NCBI RefSeq assembly: GCF_016808095.1
Contig: NC_068978.1
Location: 19,956,806 to 20,020,805, forward strand
DNA from: Vigna angularis
Taxonomy: Eukaryota > Streptophyta > Magnoliopsida > Fabales > Fabaceae
Direction of reading: 5' to 3'
DNA length: 64,000 nt
Below are positions 49,466 through 60,947 of the stretch, piece after piece. Every line of letters begins with the position of its first letter. The stretch's first letter is position 1. The position numbers were made by a program, and so were the translations under genes. Under the pieces are notes generated by a model. It was not told the DNA's origin, did no database searches, and saw only the letters and a program-made list of their open reading frames with translations.

Positions 49466-50671
49466 TTTTTATTTTTTTTAATTAATTGTAATCCTTTTTT
49501 ACAACTCTACGAGACCTGAAAATTAGAACTATGAACGGTAATATAGGCTCAACAACAAATAACAATAACAAACAAAAAACAAGTTCAATCAAACAACAAC
49601 AATAAACAAGTTCAACCAAACAACAACAACAAACAAACAAGTTAACCAACAAAAAAATAACAAACAAGTTCAACAAATAAGTTCTTCAAAATGAAAATGA
49701 AAATTATCCTTCAAAAGGTGAGTTCATTGGAATAAAGTGTTGCCACTAGTGAGAAAGAAAGCAGAATGCGCCTATGAAGGACAAGAACACGAAAATAATC
49801 GGTGAAAACAAACGAAAATCATACATAAAGTAGTTAATTAACATGCATTTGTATCAAATGAAAGAAATATTACATGTGATGGTCGTCAAACTTCGTTCGA
49901 AAAAAATTTGAGCAGAGAAGAGGGTCTTGCGCACTAAGATAAAGTGAATGAATTTTCAATCTCCCACTCAAATTTTTATTGAATTGACTATCCTTTTGAC
50001 GTCTAACGTTGAGGCATTTGACGTTTTATATCCTTTTACGTCGAATTATAATTCTAAACAACGTTTAATAATTACATTTATTTACAAAATTGTCACTGGT
50101 CATTTTTAATGTTGGCTATTGAGTGGTTAGACGTTGAACACGTGACATTATTTTTTGCATTAGTCCAAACTCCCTCCTTTTTTAGTGTTTGCCTATATTT
50201 CAAGGAGGAGGATGGAGGTGACTTTTTCATGAAGTTGCGGTGCCATGTTTTCAATTTTATGCAAGAGAAATAAGTTTAAAGAAAAATAAAAAAGAATATG
50301 TAAATGTAAGAAAGTCTTGTAATAGAAATAGTAGCAGCAATAATAGAGACAGAAGAGAGAATGGGCATCCAAATGGTTACGACATAATAATTTGTATTTT
50401 TTTAATTAAGCCTGAAAGTGTGGGTTAAACTGATGTAATGATTTTAATTTTTTAAAATCAATTAAAGAAATATAATTTCGTTTGTCAAGTTAAAGATTTA
50501 AATTATAAATTATTTATTCATATTCTTTAAATAAATGGTACACAAAATTTTAATATTTTTTGACAAGTTAATCAAAACAAATAAGAAAGATTTAATAAAT
50601 TATAAACCCTAACACACTATTTTATATTAATGATAATTTGATTGTTCATTATATTATAACTACTTTCAATT
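49466..50671. other. Unassigned, low-complexity spacer
   Basis: 49550-49680 is a low-complexity AACAACAAACAAGTTCAAC-type stretch. 49990-50140 holds several GACGT/AACGTT words (GACGTCTAACGTTGAGG, TTTGACGTTTTATATCC) that could be subterminal repeats of an unidentified DNA transposon. No gene recognised. Confidence 0.35.
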
Positions 50672-50744
50672 CACTATTGCAAGGGAAATAACAACGGTTA
50701 TTTTCGCACATAGGCAGCGGTTTCGAAACCGAGACATATACAGG

Positions 50745-50800
50745 CGAGGCAAAAAGTCTATCCCTTTTGCCTCGGCAAAAGGGATAGACTTTTTGCCTCG
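50745..50800. repeat. 56-bp near-perfect inverted repeat
   Basis: Two 27-bp arms (starting CGAGGCAAAAAGTCTATCCC) are separated by two bases. They are made of the GCCTCGG subterminal word in opposite orientations plus a shared AGTCTATCCCTTTTGC core. It lies just inside the CACTATTG end. Confidence 0.95.
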
Positions 50801-51117
50801 GTTCAAAGGTAACTGAAGCAATAGAATTTTCCTTTTTTATTTTTTTTAGAAGGACTTTTCGCCTCGGTTCAAAATAACCGAGGCAGTATCTTGGACTTTT
50901 CCAGTTTTGCATTTATGATTTGTTGAAATCCAATGGCAGCCACAACATGGATGTGGTTCCTTATCCAGTAAGTCCCCAAACAAGCATCATTTCATTCCGC
51001 CACTGTCACTCCCACTATCACATGTTCATCTTCAACCCTGCCAAACACACCATAGCAAAATCATTACACCAATTTATTAATGGAAGCTATTTTCGTCCCC
51101 AAATCAGCTTCTCATTC

Positions 51118-51700
51118 TCACTTCAAAACTAAATTATCTTCAAACCCCAAACACTTCCTTAAACAACAACCATTTTCACCACCTCCTTTGATAGAAACCA
51201 AGGGTACACAAGAATTGGCACGAGCCAAAAAATTTGAATCAAGATACAAAACTATAACAATGATGTCATCGTGGAAATGTCTCCTCACCCCTCTGTCAAT
51301 CTTTTTCAAGTCTGAGTATCTCTTTTTTCTTTTCTTCACAGCTTCACAAAGTTATGTTTTCACAAGTTTCTTTGCCACTCCTTGTATCACAATAATCTAT
51401 TCAACACATTTTTATACCAAAGATGACAGTTATATATGCAAAGGAAACTTAAGTAAATTAGAATCCTACATTGCAGGGACATCTTTGGACAATGTCAACT
51501 GCTTCTTGACTGCTTAAATGCTCCCATAACCCATTTGATGCAAATATGAGAAACTGATCTTGAGAACACAATTTCTATACCAGTATTGCTGGTTTAGCTT
51601 TAAGGATAGACTGCTCAAAGGGTTCCAGGAGTCGAAATTTTGACAATAATGGTGCTCTATTAAACTCTACCTTCTTTAGGTAGGCATCACCAATGCATAT
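51118..51700 (-). pseudogene. Protein phosphatase 2C fragment (C-terminal exons plus intron)
   Basis: The minus strand resembles plant clade-D type PP2Cs. From 51700 down: IGDAYLKKVEFNRAPL, a KFRLLEPF segment, a stop after ILV, then [16 protein letters not shown] and [11 protein letters not shown]. An apparent retained intron follows at about 51472-51383 (GTAGGATT at the donor, ...ATACAAG at the acceptor). A last part then reads [24 protein letters not shown], a hydrophobic strand and a terminal Ser/Gly-rich tail. In working PP2Cs the SDGLW aspartate binds a metal; here it is Asn. With the stop and the missing N-terminal half this is dead. The retained intron indicates capture from DNA rather than from mRNA. 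Confidence 0.8.
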
Positions 51701-51979
51701 TGAAATATATAATATAAATAAACAACAAATTAATATAATCTTCATTCTATGTTGGTTGTGCCTAAAATAATCATGATTACAAACCTCAAATGTGGTTGAA
51801 GTATTAACAAGAAACTTAATAAACCTATAGTGAACAACATGTTTCAATTTGGATAGTGGGAAGATGAAAAGAAACTTGATCAGTGTGTTTAAATTCGATC
51901 CCCAACCAGCCACATCCATCCACATATGTCAAATTATCTCAGGACATAAAAGTACTAGCAAATAACCCCAAACTCCATC

Positions 51980-52239
51980 AATGTCGACGCTAGGGAGGTC
52001 AGGCAACCAGCGGCGCGGTATGCTTTAAGGAGAAGAACCCATGTGAGTTATTTCACATTTTTGCCTCTTCCTTTTCCTTTGTCCCGTGAAACACCCATGG
52101 GAGAAGTTGGTGTCATTAAGTCATCTTCTTCATGACCGTCCAGTTCCACCATCGACCAATTTGGGTTCTTCTTCTTCACCACCATAGGGGTTCCCTTGTG
52201 GGTGTCCTTCACCCTCCAATTGAATAACGGTGGTGCCAT
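51980..52239 (-). pseudogene. Cellulose-synthase-like C (CSLC) N-terminal fragment
   Basis: From the ATG at 52239 on the minus strand, MAPPLFNW, KDTHKGTPMVVKKKNPNWSM and ELDGHEEDDL match the cytosolic N-terminus of CSLC glucan synthases, Golgi enzymes thought to make the xyloglucan backbone. GRGKNVK is followed by an in-frame TAA where the family has Gln, and the similarity continues with LTWVLLLKAYRAAGCLTSLA, the first membrane segment, before stopping near 51980. Only about 86 of the usual roughly 690 residues are present, with no glycosyltransferase domain. It sits next to the PP2C fragment in the same orientation inside a transposon-like segment. Confidence 0.75.
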
Positions 52240-52523
52240 TTTATTCTCTGATCTCACCAACCGATAACAAAAAATTATGTTAAATATAACAATGTCCCTT
52301 TCTTTATTTTCCCTTTATTTCTCTAATGATGATAAATCTAAAGGAGGATAAAAAGAGTAGTGTCTCAAAAATTACAACTTTGCCATTGCGTTTTAATACG
52401 CTTCAATTTTTCGAAAACCGAAGCGTAATGAGCGATTTAGAATACCGATTTTGCATATTTTAATAGTAAAATATTGTAACCACATTTTGTGAAGACATAG
52501 AAAGTTATATTTCAGAAATAGTG

Positions 52524-53339
52524 GTTTAAAAATAGTGAGACACAATTATTTTAATATTCAAAGGTTTTAATATAAATAGTTTTGTTATGAATAAACTTCA
52601 TTATTTTAAACTACATAATCTCTCTAAAAACCACTTTTCTAGAGTTGTCTAACTTCTCTTTAAGATTTCTCTACTCTACTCGTTTGATTGAAGAAATGAA
52701 ACCGTATAATTGATCTTTGTGGCGAGCTCTTGAATTTGGACTGATCAGTTTTTCCGTTTGCGTAAGTTGAGTTTCAGCTCTTTTTCTTGATCTTTTTTTT
52801 TTTGTGATTTGTTGCATGTGAGTCTTCTTTCACTTGCATGTGTACTTTTAGTCATCTATATGAATCGTTTTTTATTAGTGGTTCTAATGGTATGCCTTGA
52901 TCGTGTTTGTGTTGTTCCTAAATGTAGATAGGACATCCTGTGAGCTTGAAAGGGGTTTGGGTTTCTTTTGAGCAAGTTTGTTTGTCTCTCATGTAAGGGA
53001 AGTTAATTGTTTTATTTTAATATTATAGATATCTTGAAATTTGTAATTGCATAATTAAATGGTATGATGAAATTGATCTGTTGAATTTGGTGTATTGGAT
53101 GTTTGAATTATTTAATTGTCTTGGTTGAGTTTTGTTGATTGGGGAACTTAGGATCTGGTTAATTGAGCCAATTAGTATGTGTCTTGACTTTAAAAGTTGT
53201 TTTTTTACCAAAGTACTAAGAATGGAATAACAATTTGATCATTTGAGCAAGTTCTAATTTCCTAAATCATAAAGTTTTCATATATTGTTTTTTATACAAT
53301 GTTAAGCAATGACAGGCTGGCATTGAGAGTCAATTCATT
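52524..53339. other. AT-rich region, possible LTR leader
   Basis: Non-coding. 52600-52800 reads like a transcript leader followed by a GT-rich intron-like stretch, but no coding exon was recognised. Confidence 0.3.
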
Positions 53340-54320
53340 ATGCAGGTTTGAAAGCATTTTAGCTCCAAACCGTTGGATGTCGGTTTTGTACTACTCAGCA
53401 CCATAAAATAGGAATGCTTTGGCATTGAGTAGTAGTAGGGCACCGTTGAGCACCATCTTTCACTACATGTTTGGAGCATTTTGTTCTAGGACGTTGAGCG
53501 ACAAGAGAGTGTCGCTAAGTGAGCCTTTTTGTGAGAAGAATGGTGCTAAGCGCCAAGACTGTTGCTGAGTACCATGACTATTGCTAAGCGCCACTTTTGG
53601 GAAAGGTTTGACATTTATGAGAAGCTTAGGATGGACGTCACCTTTGAGTGCGAATCTTTATGTTTAATTATTTTTATGTTGCTTCTTGGTTGTTTGGTAT
53701 TGAATTATATAATCTTTGAGTATGCTTATGAGTATGATAATCTTATGTATGGAAATGAGGATTTTGTTATGGATATGTGTGGTATTGTTGTTGAGAGAAT
53801 TTCAAGGAGATGTGTTGGTGATGTTTGGTTTATGCATTGACATATGAGAAATTAAAAAGTAGGTATCTAATATACTACCAACCATTCAACTCATATAGAG
53901 AGGAATATTCCTCTCTATATGATGCGTAATGACAAGAGGTCTTAACTATTGGATTGTTTTGGTCCTAGGTGCGAATGACACTAACCTTGTGAGTAGTAGG
54001 GTGATAACTCATTTGTTTATGACTGTGTAGAGTATAAATATTACTACAAGTGCACACCTACAATGAAACCCAATGTTAAAGGCATGTATTTGGATAATTG
54101 AATCTAAAATGAGTCTTTGTGTGCGATATGGTTGTTTTATAAATGAGTAATGTATTATAATAGTTTTATGTTTGATTTATAAAAACTCCTTTTGCACGCT
54201 TATCTTGTTTGTTTTCTTTTGTGTTTTCTTTTGTGTTTTCTTGTGTTTATGTTGTTTATTTTGTGATGATCACCTAATTAGTGTGAATAGATTAAGAATA
54301 GGTATTAAAACATTCCTAGT
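53340..54320. repeat. Probable LTR-type repeat with GCTAAGCGCC words
   Basis: 53380-53600 repeats words such as GTTGAGCACCA and GCTAAGCGCCA, also typical of legume gypsy LTRs and similar in style to 5820-5990. 53840-54120 carries landmarks such as a 32-bp palindrome and a TATA-like box (GTATAAATATT, about 54030). No paired LTR or TSD found. Confidence 0.3.
53891..53922. repeat. 32-bp perfect palindrome
   Basis: Two 16-bp arms (TCATATAGAGAGGAAT and its complement) meet with no spacer. Confidence 0.97.
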
Positions 54321-56230
54321 AAAAGACGATGATCGGCTATTAATTATCTTTAGTTATTTTAGATATATTTATTATTATAATTATTTTCTTATATAAGTAT
54401 ATTAATACTACATCTATAAGTTTACAAATATGTTTTATTTTATCAATTTTTAATCGCCTTATTTGATTATTTGTAAGTTGTTAAAATTGAAATGTTATAC
54501 ATAAAGTTTTTATTTATTTATTTTGTAATATTAAATTACAATTTAATAAAATAATATCATGTTAGAATTGGATTTGATTTTTTTTAATACAATATCTTTA
54601 TTTTAATTTCTATCTTAACAGTAAAATATTATATTAATTTTTTTAATTATGATCTATTTATGTTAAATGGTAATTTAATAAATAGATAAAAAAAACTTTA
54701 ATATCATCTTAATTATTGAAACTATATTTATAAAATTATTAATTTGGTCTTCTATAAATTTTATCCCAATAAACTGCTGTATTTATGTATATACTATTAT
54801 TATATATAAATTTAATCATCAGCCTTTTACTTTATTTCATGCACTTATTTGATTACATAAAAATAATTCTTTAGAATATTTATCTATTAAATACTTCCGC
54901 TAATATCTCCCTGTACTTGACAGGTTTCGAATCACTTACTAAGTTGGTTTGGGAAATAATTTTAAATTGTTATTTTTTTTTACTAAAACGTGTGAAATTT
55001 ACATAAATAGGTATTCTTTTAGAAAATTGTAATAATGATCCATTCCTATTTTTTATTGAAAATTTGTGAAATTAAGTGGCATCATAAAATTAATACGTAG
55101 TTGACCACGTAATACCGTAACGAAGAAAAATTCCTGAACATTTTGGATAAGTTTGTATGAAATAGATGTCAAGGTAGATGGACAATGACCGACAAAGTTT
55201 AGTATAATATTTAGAAAATAAAAGTTCTTTATTTTAAATAATAATTATAGTATTAATAACAAATAAAAAGGAGTTTTTACATATTTTATAAATTATCACT
55301 AAAAGTAATTGTTAATATATATATATATATATATATAATATTACAAATTACGGCGTTTTTTCTTTCACTAAGTTTAATATAGAAATAACCTGATTCCAAC
55401 GCAGTTATTTTTAATAAAAATAAAGTTTTTAATTCTAATATATTATTATTATTATTATTATTACAAAATATTTTTATACCAACAATTCTAAATTCTAATA
55501 TAAAAAATGTATTTAGAAGAATTTTAATTTTTAATTTTACAATGATGGAATATTGACATTCAATTTAATTAAAAATAATAATACAAAAAATCTTCTGTTA
55601 CAACGTGAAAAATGTATTGTAAGAAATTTGAGAAAAAACATTATACAAATTTTTAATGTCTTTTAATTTATTTTTCAGTCTCTATAAATTTATTGTTTAA
55701 CATATCTACATATATAATGTTAAAATTTACTTAGAAATCTCGATGTGAATACATGTCATGCCCTAGTAAAGAATAAAGACAATGTTACTTTTTCAACATT
55801 TATAAAGATAAAGAATAACAATTTTGAAACAATATAATAAAAATGAATTAAATTTTAAAAGGATGGCGTCTTTGTACACGCATTAGAAAAACTGCAGTCC
55901 TTAATTAAAAATATTATTTTATATCAAGGAAAAAGAAAACTAAGTGAGAACAAAAATAGTTAAAAATATGAAGTGTCGCATTTATTATAGAACAATTGAA
56001 TAGTATAACCACATTTTATTTCATTTGATTTTTTTTCTGGAAAGAAAAGTAAAATGTGAAAGATAGAAAGAAAGAACAAACAGACAAAATTTTGAAGCAC
56101 CGAATTCATTGAAACGCTCAAAGCGCGAGTACCACATCTTGACGTATTCGAGCGCGTAGACTCAGATTCGAGTATGCTCGATTGTGACGTGGAAAGGATT
56201 TTTCCACAGATTCCGCTTTCACATTGGATA
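54321..56230. other. AT-rich gene-free stretch upstream of ferritin
   Basis: Very AT-rich, with a short (TA)n tract near 55318-55337 and an ATT trinucleotide run near 55441-55462. No gene recognised. The final few hundred bases are likely the distal promoter of the ferritin gene. Confidence 0.5.
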
Positions 56231-56233
56231 GGG

Positions 56234-56247
56234 CACGAGCTCGCCAC
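56234..56247 (+). promoter_or_regulatory. Iron-dependent regulatory sequence (IDRS)-like element
   Basis: CACGAGCTCGCCAC differs at one fixed position from the plant ferritin IDRS consensus CACGAGNCCNCCAC. That element represses ferritin transcription when iron is low. It lies 190 bases upstream of the start codon, and about 100 bases upstream of the candidate TATA box, in the expected orientation. Confidence 0.75.
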
Positions 56248-56344
56248 ACGCCCGTACTTGTAACAAATTTCAGCCATCCACGTGTCTCTCAATCAAACGG
56301 TTCAAATAAATTTGAATTCCCAGAATACCCCCTTTTCTCTACTA

Positions 56345-56351
56345 CTTATAT
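56345..56351 (+). promoter_or_regulatory. Candidate TATA box of the ferritin gene
   Basis: CTTATATCACC lies about 90 bases before the ATG. A start of transcription near 56375 would give a leader of about 60 bases. It is the best of a few AT-rich candidates. Confidence 0.45.
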
Positions 56352-56436
56352 CACCCTTGCCCCTTCCTCCCTTCACACACAATCACCTCGCCGCAACTGA
56401 AATCATCTTCTCCATTTCTCTTCATTTTCCTCCCAA

Positions 56437-59073
56437 ATGGCCCTTTCATGTTCCAAGGTTTTGACCTTTTCTCTCTCAAATGGTGTGGGTGGTGATGGTG
56501 CTAAGAAGAAGCTAGCCTTTTGTTCTTCTTCTTCTTTGAGTTTTTCTGTTAATGGTGATGGGAGCAGGAGCATGAGGGTGTGTGCTGCTGCTTCAAACGC
56601 ACCGGCACCGCTCACTGGGGTGATATTTGAACCTTTTCAGGAGCTGAAAAAGGATTATCTTGCTGTCCCAATTGCACATAATGTCTCCTTGGCTCGCCAA
56701 AACTATTCAGATGAGGCTGAAGCTGCAATCAATGAACAGATCAAGTATGATTCTTTTCATTCTTTAACATTTTATATCTTATTTTTTTCGTATTGTGGTT
56801 TTTTGTTTGGAATCTGTGAGAGTTAAAGATCCATTTCTTACACTTTAGAAGGGAAGTATTTGATGTATTTCTAGTGGGTTTTTTTAACTTTTAATTTTGA
56901 AAGACTTTGATGGAGTTTTATTCATGATTTTTTTGCCGATTTCAAACTTGAATCAGAGTTCGGCTTAATAATCTGCGCAAAATCGTGTGTGCTGTTTCAG
57001 TTGTATTTGTAGCAAAGTACCTACATATTTTTTTTAGTTTTAAGTACATATTTGTTTATGTTTTTAACTGTTTTCTATTCTTTATTTTACTGGAAAGTGT
57101 TTTTTTATGAGCACATAAAACCCCTGCATCTTTAAGGGGAAAGGGAAAACGTGTCTTTGGTAGTTGTAGTTTGCGTTGAATCTGATTTTGATTCTATACT
57201 TTTAAGTTGATGAATTAGGTTTCTTTAATGGATATTAAGTTTAGATTTCATAAAAGAATAAAATCATATATTATCAATTATTGAAATACCAAATTCATTA
57301 ATTTCATATATAGATACAAATATCACATTTAACAAAGTCTATGTAAATTGGAAGCACAATTTTTCATCATTTACTTTTAACTTTAAGGCTTGATATTATA
57401 CTCTCCTTTCATCTATTTACTTATTGTTAATTGTTTACTTGTTTTTTTAATTAAAAGTCTTTTTTCTAATAGTTTTTATGTCTCTCAACTCTGGATACAG
57501 TGTGGAATACAATGTTTCCTATGTGTATCATTCCTTGTTTGCCTACTTCGACAGAGATAACATAGCTCTCAAGGGACTTGCCAAGTAATCAACTCTGAAC
57601 CAGTGTCATATTTCTATAATGTTATTTACTCTATTTCTCAAACAGGGTTTTTAATAGTGTGCTGCTTTGTGGAGAACAGGTTCTTCAAGGAATCAAGTGA
57701 AGAAGAAAGAGAGCATGCTGAAAAGCTTATAAAGTATCAGGTTGGTGTGTTACTTTTGAACTGCTCTTTTATTTTACGATTTGACTATTGTTGCCTTATG
57801 AATCAACAAGGTTTAACACAATTATGACATGTTTGTTCTTATGAAACAATAAGCTTGTTGGTCAATTGAGTTCAACTTGTAAACAAATATGTCCTTAGGA
57901 CGTATATTACTAAGCATATGGGGTTTAAATGGAAGAACATGTGATTGAAAGGAAAACATTCAGAATAAAATGGCTTTGTTAAGCTTTTTGGGGTTTGATT
58001 CTTCATTATATATATATATATAACAGAACAATATCATCATCAATCTTTATATCATTTGAATAATATCTGTAGTTTGAGCACAAAATACAGAACTAGACTT
58101 TATAGCTTAGACTTAATGATGACAAACATAGCTCTTATTTTCTTAGAACATTCGTGGTGGACGAGTGGTGCTACATCCCATTTCAAGTCCTCCGTCAGAA
58201 TTTGAGCATACAGAAAAAGGGGATGCCCTATATGGTGAGTTTTCTGTTTTTGTTACTCAAACTTTGTTTTTATGTTTCTTGATCATGTTTTCTGTTTACA
58301 TCTTTTCAAAATAATGTGCACATTTTTATTTATAATGGTCTTATGTTCAAACTAATATGCTAACTTGCTTTCCATCTTTGTTATCTTGGCTTGATTCAGC
58401 CATGGAGCTAGCATTGTCTTTGGAGAAGTTGACAAATGAGAAACTCCTATATGTTCATAGTGTAATGCCTCTTTGCCTCTTAGCTTTGGAATGAATGTAT
58501 TTGTAACAAAATCATAGAGTACCTATAATTCATACTGCTAGATGACCAAGCAATCTTTGTTGTGTTAAGCTGTTATTGCTTATCTTTTACTATCATGTTT
58601 TTCTTAAACAATATAGGTGGCAGATCGTAACAATGATGCTCAACTGGCAGACTTCATTGAGAGTGAGTTTCTGAATGAGCAGGTAAAAAACTTTACAAAA
58701 TACGGTGCAGTTGAATTCATATTATGGTTGAATATCACTAAAATGCAAGACCCTTTAATCATTATATGTAATACTATAAACCATTTCTGGGTTTGTAACA
58801 TCTTGGGTTTTCCTGTGTACAGGTTGAATCAATTAAGAAGATTGCAGAATATGTGACTCAACTGAGATTAGTTGGAAAGGGTCATGGTATGCATATATTA
58901 TCTTCAGCTACCGGCATATATTTTGTACTTATTTTTGGTTCACTAACAAACAAGCATGTAACTATTATGCATTATTCTGTTTACACTCTCCCTCCCTTTT
59001 AATGGAATAAATGCTGTTGTTGCTGCTTCTTGCAGGTGTTTGGCACTTTGATCAGAGTCTTCTTCATGATTGA
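56437..59073 (+). CDS. Chloroplast ferritin, eight exons
   Basis: Exons: 56437-56744, 57501-57584, 57680-57740, 58147-58234, 58400-58461, 58617-58682, 58823-58886 and 59036-59073. All introns are GT/AG and the joined frame gives 256 residues; seven introns is the usual plant ferritin number. Residues 1 to about 50 form a Ser-rich plastid transit peptide. The plant-specific extension peptide follows ([17 protein letters not shown], about 65-81), then the four-helix ferritin fold. The ferroxidase residues are all present: Glu105, Tyr112, Glu139/Glu140, His143 (EEREHAE), Glu189 and Gln223. So this is an H-type, iron-oxidising subunit that assembles as a 24-mer iron store in plastids. An IDRS-like element at 56234-56247 suggests iron-responsive transcription. 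No damage is visible. The legume paralogue is not assigned. Confidence 0.97.
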
Positions 59074-59915
59074 GATGGTGTATAATCCTGGAAGGCTTGT
59101 TTTCTGCATTTGGTCACATGTGAAGTTTAGTTGGTGTTCTATGTTCGTAGGATAGGGAATAATTGTTAGTGTTTCTTGGAGGTGCTAGCAATATGGGATC
59201 TTTTGTATTATATACTTGGTGGTAGTGTTACTGTTTTGTGCAATCTCAAAGGTTTGTAGTGTGCTCTTATTTTTTCTAGAAATATAACAGACGTCCATGT
59301 GTTCTGGTGAAAGTGTTTGATGCCTCGAAAATTATACTATTTTTAGTTTTTTTATATATACCAAGTATTTGTACTGACCAAGTATTTGTACTGGTCCAAC
59401 CTGCAGAATATTTTAAAATTATAATATATTTATTATATTAATATAGGTTTATAAAAGTATAATTACAATTTAAGATAACTATTCTTTTTTATAAAATATC
59501 AATAATATTTTTATTGTTCTTAAAATGCTATTTGAATTATTTATATATGTTTTTAATAAAATATATTGTATATAATTGCTTTTAAAAACCATATTACGAT
59601 TAAGTTAATCAAAATAAAATATTTAAATTCAATTTTAAATAAATATTGTTTAGAGATTGCAGAAAAATGTATTTAGTAATTCGTAAAAGTATAAATGTTC
59701 AATGATATAGGAAAATGTGAAGAGTAGACTATAAGAAATTATAGAAAATATATCATGCAGGAAATATTAAAGATAAAAACATTTTAGCATAGATAATTGA
59801 TTGAAGATTTAAACAGAATTATAAGAGCTAGATGTTAAATGACTCTACCTTTGTTAACACATGATGATCAATAGTTTCTTCATCTGCATGACTGAACATG
59901 TTAGATATTCATTTC

Positions 59916-59927
<12 letters not shown>
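59074..59927. other. Ferritin 3' region and AT-rich spacer
   Basis: The first 200-250 bases are probably the ferritin 3' untranslated region. The rest is AT-rich with no gene recognised. Confidence 0.45.

Positions 59928-59980
<53 letters not shown>
59928..59980. repeat. (TA)n microsatellite
   Basis: About 50 bases of TA directly precede the 99-bp duplication. Confidence 0.95.
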
Positions 59981-59981
<1 letters not shown>

Positions 59982-60178
59982 TATATATTCAAGCATGTTT
60001 TTAGACATTTTTAAAGTATAAAAACAGTTTTAGAGCAATTAAATCCATATATGACAAATCACCATTTATTCATATATTCATATATATTCAAACATGTTTT
60101 TAGACATTTTTAAAGTATAAAAACAGTTTTAAAGCAATTAAATCCATATATGACAAATCACCATTTAATAAAGTGAAT
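59981..60178. repeat. 99-bp tandem duplication
   Basis: Two head-to-tail copies contain CATGTTTTTAGACATTTTTAAAG and ATATGACAAATCACCATTTA, with few differences (AAGCATG against AAACATG, TTTTAGAGC against TTTTAAAGC). Confidence 0.9.
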
Positions 60179-60947
60179 TTTTAGATTAAACTATCATCAA
60201 TTCATATCAATATATTAAAGACTTGTGTAACTGGTGTGTGACACTGTAATTAAGTTTTAGAAAAGAATGGTTGAGATATATTAAGATCTTTTGTAGAGTT
60301 ATAAATGATAAATGATATGGAAGCAAGGAAAATTATCACGAGAATTATGTTCAGTTTTCTGTTAATAAGAGTTAATACCACCTAATTAAATAAAATTTCT
60401 TTGAATTAGAGCACATAAAATCTATATATAACTAGAGATGAAATTACCATTAGGCAATTAAAGCTTTCTGAATTCAAGATATATGATTTGTTTATAAAAT
60501 TATTTCAATTTATATTTAATCATTTAGAAAGAATTTTATATTTGAGGTTAGAATTATTTCATTCAAATTTGAAACTAAGTAAAAACATAAAGAATTTCAA
60601 CAATTAAAACAATTGACACTTAATTTAGAAAGTTTTCTTAGACGATGTCTTATAAGTGTATGATAGAAGTGTTTAATGCATTTAATCAATATAAGTGAGA
60701 ACTTCAACATTGTTTTGTCTAATCAATATGATCAGCTTGGTCTAATTATTATGATCAGTCTTGTATCATCTTATCTGATTAGTGTAAAATTCATTTGGCT
60801 AGGTCTTACATATATCGTTAGGTATTTTAACTTGCATAATAAAATAAGATTAAATAAAATTTTGTGCTTTTAGTCAATTAAAGCATTTTTTCTTCTACTC
60901 AAAAAAACAATTGACTAAATGGAACTTTCAAATAAAACAAAACTAAT
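60179..60947. other. AT-rich spacer
   Basis: No gene or repeat recognised. Confidence 0.4.

Larger units (their letters stand above)
50672..52523. mobile_element. Probable CACTA-type element carrying host-gene fragments
   Basis: The left end reads CACTATTGCAAGGG, followed by subterminal GCCTCGGTT / AACCGAGGC words in both orientations, a typical CACTA arrangement. The right end is placed at ...ATTTCAGAAATAGTG (52523), preceded by CGAAAACCGAAGCG-type subterminal words (52400-52440). The two ends agree only partly and the 3-bp flanks (ATT and GTT) differ, so the right border is tentative. Inside are fragments of a PP2C gene and a CSLC gene, both reading on the minus strand. No transposase. Confidence 0.45.

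Noticed and set aside
51080..51517. 145-codon open frame on the plus strand
   Set aside because: The minus strand of the same DNA matches the C-terminal exons of protein phosphatase 2C, so the plus frame is a shadow.
50672..52362. CACTA element ending at the TAGTG at 52362
   Set aside because: Terminal sequences (CACTATTGC against CACTACTCT) and flanks (ATT against TCT) do not match. The alternative end at 52523 fits the subterminal words a little better but is also unproven.
55960..56292. 110-codon minus-strand frame beside ferritin
   Set aside because: It covers the ferritin promoter, including the IDRS-like element, and has no recognisable domain.
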